Positions 1 to 10,547 of a stretch of 64,000 nt of DNA are shown in pieces. The DNA is taken from contig WNYE01000070.1 of the NCBI GenBank assembly GCA_021396245.1, forward strand, positions 159,266 to 223,265, written 5' to 3'. The translations under genes and the position numbers were made by a program. The notes under the pieces are model-generated. The model worked only from the letters and a program-made list of their open reading frames with translations. It ran no database searches and was not told where the DNA came from. Each line of letters begins with the position of its first letter. Positions within the stretch are counted from its first letter, which is position 1. This stretch comes from Sporothrix humicola (taxonomy: Eukaryota; Ascomycota; Sordariomycetes; Ophiostomatales; Ophiostomataceae).

Positions 1-1120
1 CACCAAAAACCTGTTCATTGCTGGCATGGCCGAGTTTGTCGGCACCTTCTTGTTCCTCTTTTTCGCTCTTGGCGGTACGACGGCCGTCAACACGGCCGGC
101 CCCCAGGGCGGCGTCCTAGCTGCGGACCCCTCGCAGCTGCTGTACATTTGCATCTGCTTCGGTTTCTCGCTCGCCGTCACCGTCTGGATGTTCTTCCGCG
201 TCTCGGGCGGCCTCTTCAACCCGGTCGTCACGCTCAGTCTGGTGCTGGTCGGCGCCGTCGGCCCTGTCCGCGGCGTCGTCGTCTTCATTGCGCAGCTGCT
301 GGGCGGCATGGCCGCGGCCGGCGTGCTGTCGGCGCTGCTGCCCGGCCCGCTGATGGCCAGCACGACGCTGCGCGACGACACCAGCATTGCACGTGGCCTG
401 TTTATCGAAATGTTCGCCACGTCCATCCTGGTCCTGTCCATCCTGATGATGGCCGTCGAGAAGCACCGGGCCACCTTCACCGCGCCCCTCTGTATCGGCC
501 TCGCCCTCTTCGTGGCTGAGCTGACCAGTATCCCCTACACGGGCGGCAGTGTCAACCCGGCGCGCTCGTTCGGCCCCTGCGTCGCCACCCGCTCCTTCAC
601 CGGCTACCAGTGGATCTACTGGGTCGGTCCGATTCTGGGTAGTCTGCTGGCCACGGCCTTCTACAAGATTATCAAGTTTTTGGAGTACGAGACCTGCAAC
701 CCCGGCCAGGACGGCTGCGGCTTCGACGACCAGCCCTTTAGCCTGAGCCACGACCACGGCGCCGACGCCAAGGGCGCCCACCACCACGCCGACTCCCACG
801 GCAGCATGGGCGGCATGGGCGCGGCCATTGGCGGCGACAACACGGGTATGGGCGGTGGTTCCCACCACCACCAGCACTCGGCCAGCGACATGTCCGGCCC
901 GCAGGGCAAGCTGAGCGGCGACACGCGCGTCGGCGGCGACGCTGCCTTCCGCAACTCGACCGCCACGGCTAATGCTCCCAACGCCAAGGCTGGCAATGTT
1001 GCTGTCCCCGGCACCGTTGACAACACCAACGCCTACCGCAACGCGCCCAACCTCGAGGCCGGCGTCGACTCGGCCGTCGACGGCTACAACAACGTCACCG
1101 GCAACAACGTCCGCGTATAA
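1..1120 (+). CDS. Aquaporin / MIP-family water or glycerol channel, 5' end cut by the window edge
   Basis: This is a multi-pass channel of the major intrinsic protein family, moving water or small solutes across a membrane. The reading frame is open from base 2. The first in-frame Met at base 26 lies inside a conserved first helix (AEFVGTFLFLFFALGG), so the true start is probably outside the window. Numbered from that Met, the second pore motif is canonical (NPARS, residues 177-181). The first is NPV at 65-67 instead of NPA, a substitution also known in some fungal MIPs. About six hydrophobic segments precede residue 215. The C-terminal tail (about 235-364) is soluble, rich in Gly, Asn and Ala, and has two His-rich patches near 245-260 and 277-286. 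The stop is at 1118-1120. The family call is firm. Water versus glycerol selectivity cannot be read safely. Confidence 0.9.
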   Translation, partial: TKNLFIAGMAEFVGTFLFLFFALGGTTAVNTAGPQGGVLAADPSQLLYICICFGFSLAVTVWMFFRVSGGLFNPVVTLSLVLVGAVGPVRGVVVFIAQLLGGMAAAGVLSALLPGPLMASTTLRDDTSIARGLFIEMFATSILVLSILMMAVEKHRATFTAPLCIGLALFVAELTSIPYTGGSVNPARSFGPCVATRSFTGYQWIYWVGPILGSLLATAFYKIIKFLEYETCNPGQDGCGFDDQPFSLSHDHGADAKGAHHHADSHGSMGGMGAAIGGDNTGMGGGSHHHQHSASDMSGPQGKLSGDTRVGGDAAFRNSTATANAPNAKAGNVAVPGTVDNTNAYRNAPNLEAGVDSAVDGYNNVTGNNVRV

Positions 1121-2351
1121 ATGTGGTGAGACATCGGGAAAGGAAGGGGTGTGTTAACGGGTGGAAAGCATCACGAGATGTTGTTTTTGGTGATAATGGA
1201 GTTGTTTGGGAAGGGCGTCGAAGGGATCGAGATTGATTTTCGATGGGCTGGATACCGCTCTGTTTTCTAATTGATTAATGCTGGTGGATTATACCAGGAA
1301 CTGCACTGCAATACATGCATAGAAGCAAATGAATTAAAAAGGATTAATACTTAACTCGATTTGCTATCGTCGACGCGGCGTCCAAAGCCGCATCCGTCTC
1401 TGGTTGTCTCGATTCTGGTGGTGTCTCAGATTGTGCTTGTTCTTTGTTGTCGTCAACAAAAGTCCGCCGCGTGGGGTTTTGTGGGTAAGCCAAAGCCATG
1501 CAGGGACTTTTGGCATTTGGTGGCACTTGTGGTGGCACTCGGTGGCATTTACAGCGTGCGCCAAGCGGGGCCAGTGACAAACTGCCAAAAGGACCAGCTG
1601 AAGAGCACCAAGGACACCAAAAATAGCTTGTAAATGGGTACCCACAGGGCAGGTCTAGTGGTCTGGCCCCTGTAAGGTGAGTTCTTCGATTTTATGTGTG
1701 GGGCCAGCAACCATTCCAATGTTGACGAAACAGACAGGAAACGGAATAAAAACCGTCGAAAATTCATCCATGGTGTTTCGAGCATGATTTTGCCAGATTT
1801 CCAACAAAAGTGCTCCTTTCTCGAGTGAATTTTCATTTCACGTCGTCTTGTTTGGCGTTGTTGAATAGTCCAACATCTACCATGTGCTTTGCAGTGCTTC
1901 AGTGCTTGACTGCGGGGAAATGTTTCTGCGCTGCACCTTCCCGGCTTTCATGCACATCACCCGCGCCTGCCTTGTTCTAGCTCTTCACTCTCAGAGGACC
2001 TGGTCGTGGCTGCCCCTCACACAACCGAGCCTTCCATACGGGGAAATAAACATGATTGCATAATCGTGCCTACCCTGTGCCTTCCTTGTGTGCATTTCAA
2101 ATACAGATATCCTGACAAATAAGGAAAGAGATGCCGCAGGTGAATAGGGGGCGACAAGACGGACAAGACACAAAAGAGGCAGTTGCGATCACACAATCAT
2201 AATTTCCTGTTTGTGGTGATCGTTTCGTTCAGGTGTCTACTTAAACTCTCAACAACAACGACTCGACATCCCATTGAAGTCCATCAACCAACCCATCTTG
2301 CATCATCGAAACCACCATACTACAACAAACCAAACTCCCACAACCGCCACA
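1121..2351. other. Intergenic region, aquaporin to DUF427 gene
   Basis: This 1.2 kb stretch holds the aquaporin 3' flank and the promoter and leader of the next gene. Short open frames of 60-95 codons occur on both strands but lack the third-position G/C bias of the neighbouring genes. A run of GGTGGCA-like words lies near 1510-1550. The last 100 bases are C/A-rich with many CAAC words, as is common in fungal 5' leaders. Confidence 0.6.
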
Positions 2352-3143
2352 ATGGTCGACGCATCGTCTCTCGCCGCTAACGGGCCGGTCAAGCAGGAGC
2401 CCACCAATCGCCGCGTGCGTGCTTTGCTCGGCGGCCAGTGGATCTTTGACACTCTCGACGCCGTCTACGTCTGGGAGCACAAGTACTGTGAGTGCCCCTG
2501 CGTAGCAGTCAGCAGCAAGTGTTCCATCTCCATACTAACACTAACGACAGACCCCATGTACTACGTCCCTGTCGCAGCCGTCCTCGCTGGACCAGGCAAG
2601 CTGGACAAGAACACCGGACCGGCCAGCGACGGCGTCGTCCTCGGCACGCTGCAGAGCAACGACCAGACGGCCACCGTGACCATCTTTGAAAACGGCCCGC
2701 TGGCCGGGCTGGCCAAGATTGCCGGCGAGACGCTCGAGTGGTACGCCGAGGACGAGAAGCTGCTGGGCACGCACCCCAAGGACCCCTACACACGCATCGA
2801 GTGTCTGCCGTCGTCGCGTCCGGTGCGCATCGAGCTCGGCGGGACGGTCCTGGCCGAGAGCACCAACAGCGTGTTCCTGCACGAGACGAATCTGCGGACG
2901 CGCTACTACTTGTCCCCGACCTCCGTCAAGGACTGGACCGTCCTCAAGCCGAGCGAGACCACCACGTTCTGTCCGTACAAGGGCCAGGCGCGCTACTACC
3001 ACGTCGTGCTGCCGGACGGGCGCGAGGTCAAGGACGGCGTGTGGTACTACCCGTTCCCGACGGCGGAGTCGGCGGCCGTGCAGAGCCGGCTGTCGTTTTA
3101 CAATGAAAAGTTTGACGTCTTTGTGGACGGTGTGAAGGAGTAG
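2352..3143 (+). CDS. DUF427 domain protein with two tandem copies of the domain
   Basis: Two exons, 2352-2487 and 2551-3143, encode 242 aa. The 63-bp intron (GTGAGT donor, CTAAC branch-like site, GACAG acceptor) is a multiple of three and lacks an in-frame stop, so it can be misread as coding. Splicing restores HKYYPMYYVP. The C-terminal copy (about residues 150-238) carries the hallmark DUF427 pattern: RIELGGTVLAES, then ETNLRTRYYL, then a TTTFCPYKG-like core, then VWYYPFP. A diverged copy occupies about residues 17-120. DUF427 proteins are small beta-rich proteins of unknown biochemistry in bacteria and fungi, so no reaction can be assigned. The Met at 2352 is preferred over an earlier in-frame Met at 2274 because the latter's first 26 codons look like untranslated leader. 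Confidence 0.88.
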   Translation: MVDASSLAANGPVKQEPTNRRVRALLGGQWIFDTLDAVYVWEHKYCECPCVAVSSKCSISILTLTTDPMYYVPVAAVLAGPGKLDKNTGPASDGVVLGTLQSNDQTATVTIFENGPLAGLAKIAGETLEWYAEDEKLLGTHPKDPYTRIECLPSSRPVRIELGGTVLAESTNSVFLHETNLRTRYYLSPTSVKDWTVLKPSETTTFCPYKGQARYYHVVLPDGREVKDGVWYYPFPTAESAAVQSRLSFYNEKFDVFVDGVKE

Positions 3144-3351
3144 GCACGAATGGCTGGATGTCATTATCACACGGGTTATGATGGATGCTTTCATGGACAA
3201 GTTTGTTTAACAAAATGGTATTGTTTCTTCTAAATGAACAAAATGAACGAAAGGGTATATTCACAATCACAGCGCTTCATCATGACGTCTCGAGTCTTCG
3301 CTCTTCGTTCTAACCACAGATTCGACCACCCGCATCCTTCATTCCCATCCC

Positions 3352-5433
3352 CTACTGAGATGCCGTCACGAGCGTCTCTCCAGCCTGGGGCTCCTTCTTC
3401 TCCGTGGGCGTGACATAGCCGGAAGCACCGGCACCCTCGATGGCCTCGGCCTCGATCGTGGCGGTCCGCTTGCTGCGGCCCTTGCCGGACAGATCGCGGC
3501 CAATGGCCTTGAAGGTGTGGACCAGCGTGCGGCGGCCCTCAAACACAGGGTAGATGCCGACGGCGCACAGCGACAAGAAGATCCAGATGATGCCAATGGT
3601 GACCCATCCCGTAAAAAAGGGCTTGGAGAAGACATAGCCCGAGCCGTACATGGGCATGGGCCACAGCACGAGGAACGCAATGGCCAGGAACGTGGTGCTG
3701 GCCTTGCTGATGCGGCCGGCCTTGAGCAGCTTCTTTTGTTCTTCTTCGAACTCGGGGCCCGACGTGGCCAGGACGGGCTGGGCGGCAGCCACCGTGTTCT
3801 CCTCGGGGTCGGCGTCGACAACGGCGGCGTCCGAGTCGTCGCCCTGGCGGATGGCCATCATGGACTTCCAGTCGTACTTGTCAATACCAAAGATGAGGGT
3901 AAAGACGGGGATCAGCACCAGGGGCGACAACAGAGCGACGACGTTGCCGGCCAGCATGGGCTCGTTGGCGCCGGTGCACACGACGTCGAGCACGCCGCAC
4001 TGCTTCTTGGCGGTGACGAGCCAGGCGACCAGCGCCAGGGCCAGGCCCAGCACGGGCGTCAGCGAGGCGGCCCACTTGTTCTGGCCAGACCAGGTGAGCG
4101 TCAGCGTGACGGGCAGCACGGCTGACGAGACAATGACGCCCATCATCAAATACAGATAACCCATGCTGATGCCGGCGTACCACAGACCGACCGAGAACGT
4201 GGCAATGAACAGCGCATAGCCGACGACCATGCAGTGGCTCATCCACACGAGGCGGCGGCCGCTGGCGGCCGGGTTGACGTACGTGCGGTAGACGTCGTAC
4301 GTAAAGATGGACGAGACGGCAATCAGCTCGGACGAGGTGGCGGACGTCACGGCCATGAACACAATGAGGAGGGTTGCAGCAGCACCGCCCTTGCCCAGGA
4401 TGGCGACGGCGGCATACGGCAGCACCAGGCCGGCCGAGACCTCGGACTCGGTCATGCGGTTGGGGTAGGTCGGGAAGACGGGGTTAGACTCGAGCGCCAG
4501 CGCGGCCAGGCCCATCGTCGTCGAAGCTAGGAACGGGATGGCGAACCAGCTCAGGCCGCCCATGATGTAGCCGGGCAGGGCGTGGACGGGCGAGGCGGCA
4601 ATGGCCTTGTTCCAGTAGCCGTTGTCGTTGAAGATGGTGGCAAAGTTGCCGGCAATGTTAATAACGAAAAATATGGCGCCCTGCTTGGAGCGCATCGTCA
4701 GGTAGCTGCCGTGAGAGTTGCCGTCAATGGGGTGGTCGGCGGCGGCCTTGACGAGCAGGTCGTACACGGCCGACGGCGAGCCCAGAATGTCCGACGACGC
4801 ATAGGTGGTCAGGGCAAAGACAATCAGGATAATGAGGAGGATAAACGTGTGGATCCAGTCCGTCAGGATCGTGGCCTTGAGACCGCCGACCAACGTGTAG
4901 GCGACGACACCGAGCGGCAGCAGGTAAATGGCGGCGATGGTGTGCATGCCGGTCAGCGCGTTGACGGTGGCCGAGCCGCCAATGACGAGCATCAGCGACA
5001 CCAGAATGTTGGTGGCCAGGCCAAACACCAGGAAGACCATGTGGGCCACCGTGCCGTAGCGTGCCTTGATGATTTCGAGGAACGTGTGGGCGTTGGGCGC
5101 GCGGCGCTTGAGCTCAATAGCGAGTGTGGCGAACAGCAAGACTTGGACGGTGGCACCGGAGGCATACCAGAACGGGCCCGAAACACCATACCGGTAGCAG
5201 ACGGCCGTGCTCTGCAGAAGAGTGGCAGCCCATGTCCAAGACGAGACGACAGCGGAACCAACAAGACCCGACTTGACGGTACGGCCGGCCGTTGTGAACA
5301 TTTCCGACGTCTGCTGCTCGGCATTGTAGCGCTTGAGGATGAATGTGACGAGGATCATGCCAAGGGCAAAGGCCAAGCCGAGGCCCAGCACGACGCCATA
5401 GCCGACGCCTTGGTCAAGGGCCGGAGCAACCAT
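3352..5433 (-). CDS. dur3: Urea active transporter, Dur3 type (SSS family)
   Basis: This single-exon gene encodes 693 aa. It belongs to the sodium/solute symporter superfamily, Dur3 branch, which in fungi imports urea (and in yeast polyamines) across the plasma membrane with protons. The N-terminus has the typical short extracellular segment, a first helix, and the conserved TAGRTVKSGLVGSAVVSSWTW region near residues 47-68. The next stretch, CYRYGVSGPFWYASGA, is also characteristic. About 15 hydrophobic segments run to residue 500 and beyond. A cytoplasmic acidic loop (about 520-550) precedes two late helices. The C-terminus is Glu/Thr-rich and soluble. It is convergent with the DUF427 gene, 208 bp away. 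Several HGATAR sites upstream suggest control by a nitrogen GATA factor of the AreA/NIT2 type. Confidence 0.93.
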   Translation of the reverse strand: MVAPALDQGVGYGVVLGLGLAFALGMILVTFILKRYNAEQQTSEMFTTAGRTVKSGLVGSAVVSSWTWAATLLQSTAVCYRYGVSGPFWYASGATVQVLLFATLAIELKRRAPNAHTFLEIIKARYGTVAHMVFLVFGLATNILVSLMLVIGGSATVNALTGMHTIAAIYLLPLGVVAYTLVGGLKATILTDWIHTFILLIILIVFALTTYASSDILGSPSAVYDLLVKAAADHPIDGNSHGSYLTMRSKQGAIFFVINIAGNFATIFNDNGYWNKAIAASPVHALPGYIMGGLSWFAIPFLASTTMGLAALALESNPVFPTYPNRMTESEVSAGLVLPYAAVAILGKGGAAATLLIVFMAVTSATSSELIAVSSIFTYDVYRTYVNPAASGRRLVWMSHCMVVGYALFIATFSVGLWYAGISMGYLYLMMGVIVSSAVLPVTLTLTWSGQNKWAASLTPVLGLALALVAWLVTAKKQCGVLDVVCTGANEPMLAGNVVALLSPLVLIPVFTLIFGIDKYDWKSMMAIRQGDDSDAAVVDADPEENTVAAAQPVLATSGPEFEEEQKKLLKAGRISKASTTFLAIAFLVLWPMPMYGSGYVFSKPFFTGWVTIGIIWIFLSLCAVGIYPVFEGRRTLVHTFKAIGRDLSGKGRSKRTATIEAEAIEGAGASGYVTPTEKKEPQAGETLVTASQ

Positions 5434-5601
5434 TGTTGTGATGTGTGGTGGTGTGTTGTGATATGTTGTGACTACGGGTATTGTTGAAAATGGAAGGATG
5501 AAAGAAGAAAATAAAAGTGTATGTATTCAAGTAAACAAGAGATCGACAGTCAGACTCGTGGTGTGAATCCCTTCCTTGTTGAGGCGAAGATGTTATGATG
5601 A

Positions 5602-5827
5602 TGATAATGCATGCAAGACACGGATCACAGAGAGGCAGGCCATCATCTCTATATATAAGTATCAATGTTGGACGATCAATCCTATTCCTCGGGGATGCAT
5701 GGGGACGTTATGGCCAGCCATGTGGAACAGGTCTTGGAGCTCGAGCTCTAATCTCTGATAAAGATAAGAATAATTTTGAGTCTCTTGTGCCTCGATGTCA
5801 CACTCTAGATATTTCGCCATTTTGATA
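5602..5827 (-). promoter_or_regulatory. Cluster of GATA-factor sites upstream of dur3
   Basis: On the plus strand, TGATAA occurs at 5602-5607, 5756-5761 and 5822-5827, and AGATAA at 5762-5767, directly abutting the second site. A further AGATAA lies at 6034-6039. They sit 170-390 bp (the last one 600 bp) upstream of the dur3 start. AreA/NIT2 nitrogen regulators typically act through closely spaced HGATAR pairs, and Dur3 is a known nitrogen-regulated transporter. The sites are visible. The regulatory role is inferred. Confidence 0.5.
5651..5659 (-). promoter_or_regulatory. TATA-like element upstream of dur3
   Basis: On the minus strand this reads CTTATATAT, about 220 bp before the dur3 ATG, between that start and most of the GATA sites. 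The position suits a fungal promoter with a roughly 150-190 base leader. The sequence match alone is weak evidence. Confidence 0.35.
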
Positions 5828-8819
5828 AGGAGTGAAAATATGAATAAGTCGAAACAAAACGATCAAGAGCCAAGAACGCGGGAACAATTACAGCGAACAA
5901 GTAAAACGAAAGGTACACAAAAAGGACCAGACCCAGAGCGGGGGGGTATCAACAATCTCCAGCAAATCAGATCCTCGTTTCAACGGCGTTAGTGGTGGTA
6001 CTTTGTACTCATGGGAATGACAAGGGTTGGCCCAGATAAAGATACAAGATACTTGCAGGCATCTGACAATTGGGAATTGGGAATTAGATGTGGTCAGTGT
6101 GGAGTGTGGTTCGTGGTTCGTGGTTCATGGCTGGGCTGCAGATGTTTCGTATCATCAGCCTTCCCAATGGCCCCCGCATGGGAGATTCATAAAGTCAAAT
6201 GTGGAAACGAAAATGAGCCAGGGTCTCGAACGACAAAGAATAGGATGAAGGGCTCAAGTGTGGGGAGCAGAGAAAAGAAAGCGTGAAAAAACAAGACTTG
6301 ACAAGACTGGACAAGCAATACGAAACCATACGAAAATGGACGACATCGGGCCCGTTTGAGCTTCATTCGCGGGATTTTCAGGGCCACGTCTTTCGAGTCC
6401 TGGTTCCAGAACGGCTATTGAGCGTCGAGAGGCTCGAAAAAGAAAAGAAACAGCCACAAAAGACGTCCAAAGGTGGTTTCTGCGGGTGGGCTAGCGACTG
6501 TGGACCGTTGGCAGTGGGCTGTGGTGGATCTTGTCGCGATAGTTTTGTGATTTCAGTGAAGGAAAAACATTCAGAAATCAGAAAGCTATGACAGAGGCAA
6601 ACACACGGGCCAATCAGAACGCCCAAAAGTGCTGTCGGTAGCTCTTACACGCCCAAAAGCTTGGCGGATGGGAGCGATAAGCTCCAGGGGAAAAGACGGG
6701 ATGGGAGGACGTTAAAGGAAAACTACGGAGTTGCAAAATCGACCATAAAGGCATCCACCCGCGCCAGCCAATAGCGTACTAGTGATAAGGGAGAAAAGAG
6801 ACGCAAAGCGAGAAAAGCTTCGTAGAATGCAGTTCTAGTGCCCTCTGCCGCCCTTTTCAGCGGGCATTAGTGATTTAGTGGAGGTGGACTTGCACAATGG
6901 GACGGCCCTGTGTGCCTGGTAAGGTTTTGTGGATGAAAATGTGCCGAACGGAAGGAACGTTTCTATGCCTCTCTCAGTTTGGTCGAAAGAGGGCTCGGGC
7001 GGTAGTTGAAAGAATGAGGAAGGGGCGAGAGGAGGAGGGAGGGTCAAGGAAGGAACGACGAACGACGAAAAACACAAATGGTACTTTCCTGGCAAAACTC
7101 GAATGATTCAGAGGTGCTTTTTAGGAAAGAGCTCACAAGAAACAGCTCTCATGGCTGGGGGTTGATGTTGACGAGATACGAAACCAAGACATTGTGTGCA
7201 TCCTCCGGGTTCCTGTCTCCGAATTTTGAATTCTGAATTCTGAGCTCCATACGCGTACGGAGGAAAGTCGGGTCCGTCAACAACTCAAGCCTAGAATCTC
7301 CACGATAGGGTCGGTCATAGATATTGCTCACTTTTGTCATTTTGTGTTGTCTCCCCACAACGAAAAGCCAAGCTCATCTCCACGTTAGTTTCCACTGATC
7401 TCCACGTTGGCGTTTTCATTTCTTTTTTCTCTTTTTTTCCCTCTTTTTATTTTCGTCGTTGACTCTCCGTTGACTCTCTATCACATCTGTTCCTGTCAAA
7501 TTTCTCACCCTCGTCCATGGGTGTGGTCAAAATCTCTGATAAAGAATGCGCGACGGTGATTGGCTAATCAGAGAACATCCCTGCACTTTCACGATCCTTG
7601 CACCGGAGTCGGCCGCCAGACATGCAACATCAAACGTCAACCTCTTGATGCCGGGATTGTATTCGGCTATTCGTTATGAAGTACTTTACCGTACCCATTC
7701 CTCATTTTCTTCTGTCCCTCTCTTATTTTCCATCCCGTCCTTGACCGTGGTGTCGCAATGTAGACACGAAAACGGAAAGGAAACAAACCAAAATAGCACG
7801 TGAGCAGACTGACAGCCCATTGCAGCATAAAACGAATGCCGCAATATCACCTCAAGGACCATGTCTCTCTGGAGTCAACCGGCGGTCTCCGTTGAACCGG
7901 GCTCAAAAGCCTCCCCCAAACCCCAAGTTCTAAATTCCCTCGTCGATCACGATAGATAACGCAGTCGTTTCTTCATCCTGTCATCTCCTTTTTTCGGTCC
8001 CATGGCAGCTCTCATTCTTGGGGAACGTGGGGGAGGAGCTTGGGCCAGTATCCAATGGGAAAAGCTGAAAACTCACCCTCCACAATCAGGGAAAGAAGAA
8101 GAAAAAAGAAGAAAATGCAAGTCCTAGGCCCGAAAGGCTGAGGCTGAAATAAAGCCTTTGGGGAAAGTCCCATCGTGGGTCAGCATCAAGACTTGCCAAC
8201 CTGATAAGAATGGCAGAAAGCCCAGTAAATTGTAAGAGAACATGCATTTGTGCGTTTGACCACGGATTTTGAATTCAATAGTGTCCTGCACACGGCGCCT
8301 CACATTCGGTCTAAGCCAAATTCATGTCACATCAACAACAGAGTGAATTTTGACTGATAACATGAAGAATCCCTTCCCGTGTCCGCATGGGATATTTGAT
8401 AAATGCGTCCAGTTGTTGGGCCGGATGTTTAATTGTTTTCTAGATAACCTTAAATTTTTAAATTATGTTTTCCTGGAAATGTTGTATATATTTCTTTCTG
8501 TCTTTTTTTTTCTTTTTTTTTTTGGAAGAAAAATAAAAAAAGCTTAGCCGAAGAAAAATATGCTTACAAGTTCACACTGTTTATTTTAAATTATAATATT
8601 ATGATGTCCACAAAAATCAACGAGATACACTATTTATGTACAAATTTGCAATATGAACCATTAAATCACAGATGCGGCTATCCCAAAGGTTGGATTCATG
8701 TTCGTCAAGTCTCCAAATCGAAGCGTATGCAGCCTGCACGTGATGTCTTGTATGTTTATTTTTAGAAGTATTCACCGCTTCAGTGACTTTGACATAGACA
8801 TTCAACCAACTACTGCGAC

Positions 8820-10353
8820 ATGCCTTCGAAACCTCGGGTTACAAACGCCTTTAAAGATGACTTGGTGTGGGAGAAGCTGGATGAACGCATCGACGAATGG
8901 CTCGAAACGGTCAAGACCAGCGATGTGTACCGGGCAGTGGTAAAATTCATCCTCGAGCACAAGCCGGGCAAGGCGGTAGAGATGCACCGGGCGATCAAAG
9001 GCGGCTACAATGTTTGCTACCGCCTTGAATACGACGACGGAAGCTCTGTTATTATGCGGGTCCCGATCAAAGGTGTGTACAAGACCGGGCTTGCATGTAT
9101 TCATGCGTAATGTTTTTCAGCTGGTTAACTCCTCAGACGTCGTGCCTTTGCCTCTCCAGGATGAAAAGGTCCTGTATGAAGTTGCTGCCATGCGATATGT
9201 AGAGGCCAACACAAGCATCCCAGTGCCGCACATCTACCACTATGGCATGGCGGCGGACAACCCGCTTGGCCTGGGCCCATTCATTATTATGAGCTACATT
9301 GAGCACCACGACAACCTGTCTAGTATTCTGAGAGATCCAGATCGTCCAGTTGACAAGTATCCTGTCCTCAATCCCAACATTGACGAGGCAGTCCTGAAAG
9401 CCGTGTACGAACAGGTGGCGGATATACTGCTACAACTGGACGGCCTGCGCTTTCCGCACATTGGATCGTTGGTACAAGACAAGGCCACGGGCGAAATAGC
9501 CGTCAAGGGCAGACCTTTGCTTTCCAACATGATTGATCTTTTAATTCACACAGACGCGCCAGTGGAGGCGGAGGGCATTCTGCCAGCCGCGAATACCATA
9601 TACACTGATCCTAATGATTGGTTTGGTGCAATGGCAAAGATCCACATGGCACAGTTTGTCTTCCAGTGCCGGGATAACGTGGAAGACGATGACGATGCTC
9701 GCGACAAATATGTGGCACGGCAACTGTTCCGCCAAGTCACAGAGCAAGGCAACTACGCACCAGCAACCGGCTCTGCCTCTGATCCTAAAACATCAATATT
9801 TTCTTTGTACTCGGAAGACCTCCGGCCGGCAAACATTCTCATCGACAAAGACGGCCGCATTGTGGGTGTGATTGACTGGGAGTTTGTCTATGCGGCGCCG
9901 CTGTCGTTTACCAGCAGCCCGCCGTGGTGGCTTCTGATGGAAGAGCCCGAGTCGTGGTCTCCCGGGGGACTGGATGGCTGGATGGAAACGTATGAACCTC
10001 GACTTCAGACATTCTTGGCCGCATTGGAAGCTGTCGAGAAGGACAGGCCTGCCACCAGTGAGCCGCTTTCTCGGCGTATGCGTACATCCTGGGAGACAAA
10101 AGACTGGATGCGCAGCTATGCTGCTCGACGCTCGTGGGCTTTTGACTATATGTGGTGGAAACATCTAGACGAGCAGTTCTTTGGTCCCAACGAGGACCAA
10201 GACCACAAGGCACGGCTGCCGCTGCTCTCGGATGCTCAGAGAGGTGTAATGGAGGAGCTTGTCGAGCAAAAGTTGAAGGACGGCCAAGAGACTGAGATCC
10301 GAACATTGAAAACGGAGGAAGCAGAGGCGTGCCTAACAAAATATTTGGTGTAA
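8820..10353 (+). CDS. APH/choline-kinase-fold phosphotransferase (PF01636 type)
   Basis: Two exons, 8820-9072 and 9137-10353, encode 489 aa. The intron is 64 bp with donor GTGTGT and acceptor CTCAG. Joining them gives MRVPIK followed by DVVPLPLQDEKVLYEV, which matches the spacing of fungal APH-like proteins up to the TSIPVPHIYHYG block. The catalytic loop is SEDLRPANILID (D312, N317) and the metal-binding Asp is in GVIDWEF (D331). The His that usually precedes the catalytic Asp by two residues is Ser here, as in a large fungal subfamily of unknown substrates. The product is probably a cytosolic kinase of a small molecule. Homology to aminoglycoside kinases does not show antibiotic resistance. 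A longer intron ending at 9159 is also in frame with another donor but fits the family less well. Confidence 0.85.
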
Positions 10354-10547
10354 TGGCGGTGACGTATTTACGGCGTTTCTGTATCAAATTAGAAAGATTA
10401 CTGGTCGCGGCATGGAATTTACGTACGTTTTATTGTTTTGATGATATACTTTTATTGTAAATAAGAAGAAACGCGCAGAGCTATGCTGGTATTTAGAAAA
10501 CTAAGAGGGCAACGGATTACGCAGTATTAGAAACCCATTACTCAAGG

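Larger units (their letters stand above)
5434..8819. other. Gene-poor region with the dur3 promoter and an AT-rich patch
   Basis: This 3.4 kb stretch has no frame with coding-like composition. The left 600 bp is the dur3 upstream region, with GATA and TATA elements listed separately. Local direct repeats of GTGGTTC occur near 6107-6128. From about 8410 to 8610 the sequence becomes AT-rich with two T8 runs at 8503-8523. The last 200 bp leads into the APH-like kinase gene. Confidence 0.6.

Noticed and set aside
9073..9159. Alternative 87-base intron in the APH-like gene ending at 9159
   Set aside because: With the better donor at 9073 it creates an immediate stop. Using a donor two bases later fits in frame but removes the segment that matches family spacing.
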